Positions 5,241 through 5,944 of a stretch of DNA of 5,944 bases are shown here, piece after piece. The DNA comes from Anaerolineaceae bacterium (GTDB lineage Bacteria; Chloroflexota; Anaerolineae; Anaerolineales; Anaerolineaceae). The notes under the pieces are model-generated. The model did not search any database. It worked only from the letters and a program-made list of their open reading frames with translations, and was not told where the DNA came from. Both the position numbers and the translations under genes were made by a program. Within the stretch, counting starts at the first letter, position 1, and the number at the start of each line of letters is the position of its first letter. The stretch is from contig JAGOIM010000098.1 in assembly GCA_017995665.1 (NCBI GenBank), forward strand, positions 1 through 5,944, in the 5' to 3' direction.

Positions 5241-5285
5241 TACTTTTTCTTAATAATATCTTACTTTTTTTGGGAAGCAAAGTAA
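5240..5285. promoter_or_regulatory. Triple TTACTTT / AAAGTAA box array, possible PadR operator
   Basis: TTACTTT occurs at 5240-5246 and 5261-5267 as direct repeats exactly 21 bp apart (two helical turns), with the shared 10-mer CTTACTTTTT. Its reverse complement AAAGTAA is at 5279-5285. The second and third boxes form a perfect 7-bp inverted repeat with an 11-base spacer; two more outer pairs (5258/5288 and 5259/5287) match beyond one mismatch. The array covers the cupin promoter and ribosome binding site and the -10 of the divergent YitT gene. That it binds the adjacent PadR protein is inference from position. Confidence 0.5.
5253..5280 (-). promoter_or_regulatory. Predicted promoter of the cupin-padR operon
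   Basis: On the minus strand, TTGCTT (plus 5275-5280) and TATTAT (plus 5253-5258) have a 16-bp spacer. The transcript would begin near 5246, with a leader of about 17 nt holding the AGGAGGA site. The middle TTACTTT box lies in the spacer. Confidence 0.45.
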
Positions 5286-5288
5286 AAT
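5283..5288 (+). promoter_or_regulatory. Predicted -10 of the YitT-family gene
   Basis: TAAAAT lies 6 bases before the ATG at 5295, so transcription would start at or next to the start codon. The -35 is poor (CTTACT at 17-bp spacing, 5260-5265). No ribosome binding site lies at normal distance from the ATG, which fits a leaderless or nearly leaderless message. The hexamer overlaps the third AAAGTAA box. Confidence 0.35.
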
Positions 5289-5294
5289 AAGAGC

Positions 5295-5944
5295 ATGAAT
5301 TTAAAATCACAGTCCACCGAAGTTAAAGCGACAACATCCGGCAAAGAAAGTTCCGGAGATGTTGACAAAAAGAAAGATCAACTAGGTCCAGAAAATCGCA
5401 AGCGGCTTTGGCAAGACATTCTGGATTATTTTTTGTGTTCTTTGGGTGGCGTGATTTATGCTTTTGGCATGAATATGCTGATTTTGCCTGTCGGTTTGAC
5501 CATTGGCAACCTGACCGGTATCGCCCGGATTTTTCTAAGCTTACTACAATGGATCTTCCCTAACTTACAAGATATCACCGGCATTCTCTATTTGGCTTTG
5601 AATTTGCCCCTGATGATTTTGGCTTTCAGCTCCATCAATCGCAAATTTTTCATGAAAACACTGATTTCGGTCATTACGACCAGTGTGGTTTTAACCTTTA
5701 TTCCGATTCGTCCAATCATCCCCGAGCTAACTGACATGCTCACAATTGTCCTTTTGGGTGGTTTGATTTGCGGTTTTGGCGCCGGCCTTTCTTTACGTGT
5801 CGGCGGTTCTGCCGGTGGAATTGACATTCTGGCAGTATATATGAGTATGAAAAAGCCGGATTTCAGCGTGGGACGGGTCAATCTGATGATTAGCCTGATT
5901 GTTTATCTGCATGCCTGGTTTACCAAAACTCCGGTGATTGTGAT
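5295..5944 (+). CDS. YitT-family membrane protein (3' end outside window)
   Basis: The frame is open from the ATG at 5295 to the window end (216 residues); family members are usually near 280-300. A hydrophilic, Lys/Glu/Ser-rich N-terminal tail of about 40 residues is longer than I expect. After it come hydrophobic spans near 45-65, 70-88, 95-111, 121-137, 148-168 and 195-208. The family signature is GAGLSLRVGGSAGGIDILAVYMSMKK: GAGLSLRVGG at 162-171, then SAGGIDILAVY at 172-182. The C-terminal cytoplasmic DUF2179 domain would lie beyond the window. YitT proteins are integral membrane proteins of unclear role, often guessed to be transporters. The gene is divergent from the cupin-padR operon across 65 bp with shared sequence boxes. 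The start is uncertain because no ribosome binding site is seen (see the -10 at 5283). The family is firm; the function is unknown. Confidence 0.88.
   Translation, partial: MNLKSQSTEVKATTSGKESSGDVDKKKDQLGPENRKRLWQDILDYFLCSLGGVIYAFGMNMLILPVGLTIGNLTGIARIFLSLLQWIFPNLQDITGILYLALNLPLMILAFSSINRKFFMKTLISVITTSVVLTFIPIRPIIPELTDMLTIVLLGGLICGFGAGLSLRVGGSAGGIDILAVYMSMKKPDFSVGRVNLMISLIVYLHAWFTKTPVIV

Noticed and set aside
5588..5881. Minus-strand open frame inside the YitT gene
   Set aside because: Its Lys/Arg/Pro-rich product is antisense to the YitT signature region. The plus frame is open through the window end and matches the family.

Overview
This 5.9 kb window is ordinary chromosomal DNA from a bacterium. 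The PheT C-terminus (run KKSLAYQLTYQ, then DRTLT) resembles PheT from Chloroflexota of the Anaerolineae type as I remember them. So do the nicotinate phosphoribosyltransferase (FFPARFDVHEVQAADGYAY and STDAQGDWWGG) and the short GTACGG-flanked palindromes. That placement is by recall, not by search, and I hold it at moderate confidence. There are no phage, transposase, CRISPR, tRNA or rRNA signals.

Layout. Bases 3-778 (+) hold the end of pheT and a small DsrE-fold protein that looks like the C-terminal domain of YedF; its ribosome binding site overlaps the pheT stop codon. Bases 779-1076 are non-coding but structured. They hold two inverted copies of a palindromic element whose stems differ by compensating base changes, two pairs of imperfect direct repeats around them, and a terminator that can serve both strands. 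Bases 1077-3351 (-) are a two-gene operon: a DUF368 (PopT-type) polyprenyl-phosphate translocase, then a nicotinate phosphoribosyltransferase. Bases 3352-3539 are a divergent promoter region. Bases 3540-4313 (+) encode a double-hotdog acyl-ACP thioesterase. Its stop codon overlaps the stop of a PadR-family regulator on the other strand (4310-4864, -), which follows a small cupin gene (4867-5229, -) by two bases. Bases 5230-5294 are a second divergent promoter region, with three copies of TTACTTT/AAAGTAA. From 5295 (+) a YitT-family membrane protein runs off the window.

How they fit together. The pheT unit and the NAD-salvage/lipid-carrier unit are housekeeping. The thioesterase releases fatty acids from ACP, and the DUF368 protein recycles the C55-P carrier used in envelope synthesis, so the 3.35-3.54 kb promoter region separates two lipid/envelope-related genes. 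The best candidate for a little-described regulatory unit is cupin-PadR with the divergent YitT gene. The repeated TTACTTT boxes cover the predicted promoters of both directions, which suggests that PadR (possibly with the cupin as a small-molecule sensor) controls its own operon and the transporter-like YitT protein. That is inference; the boxes and gene order are seen directly.
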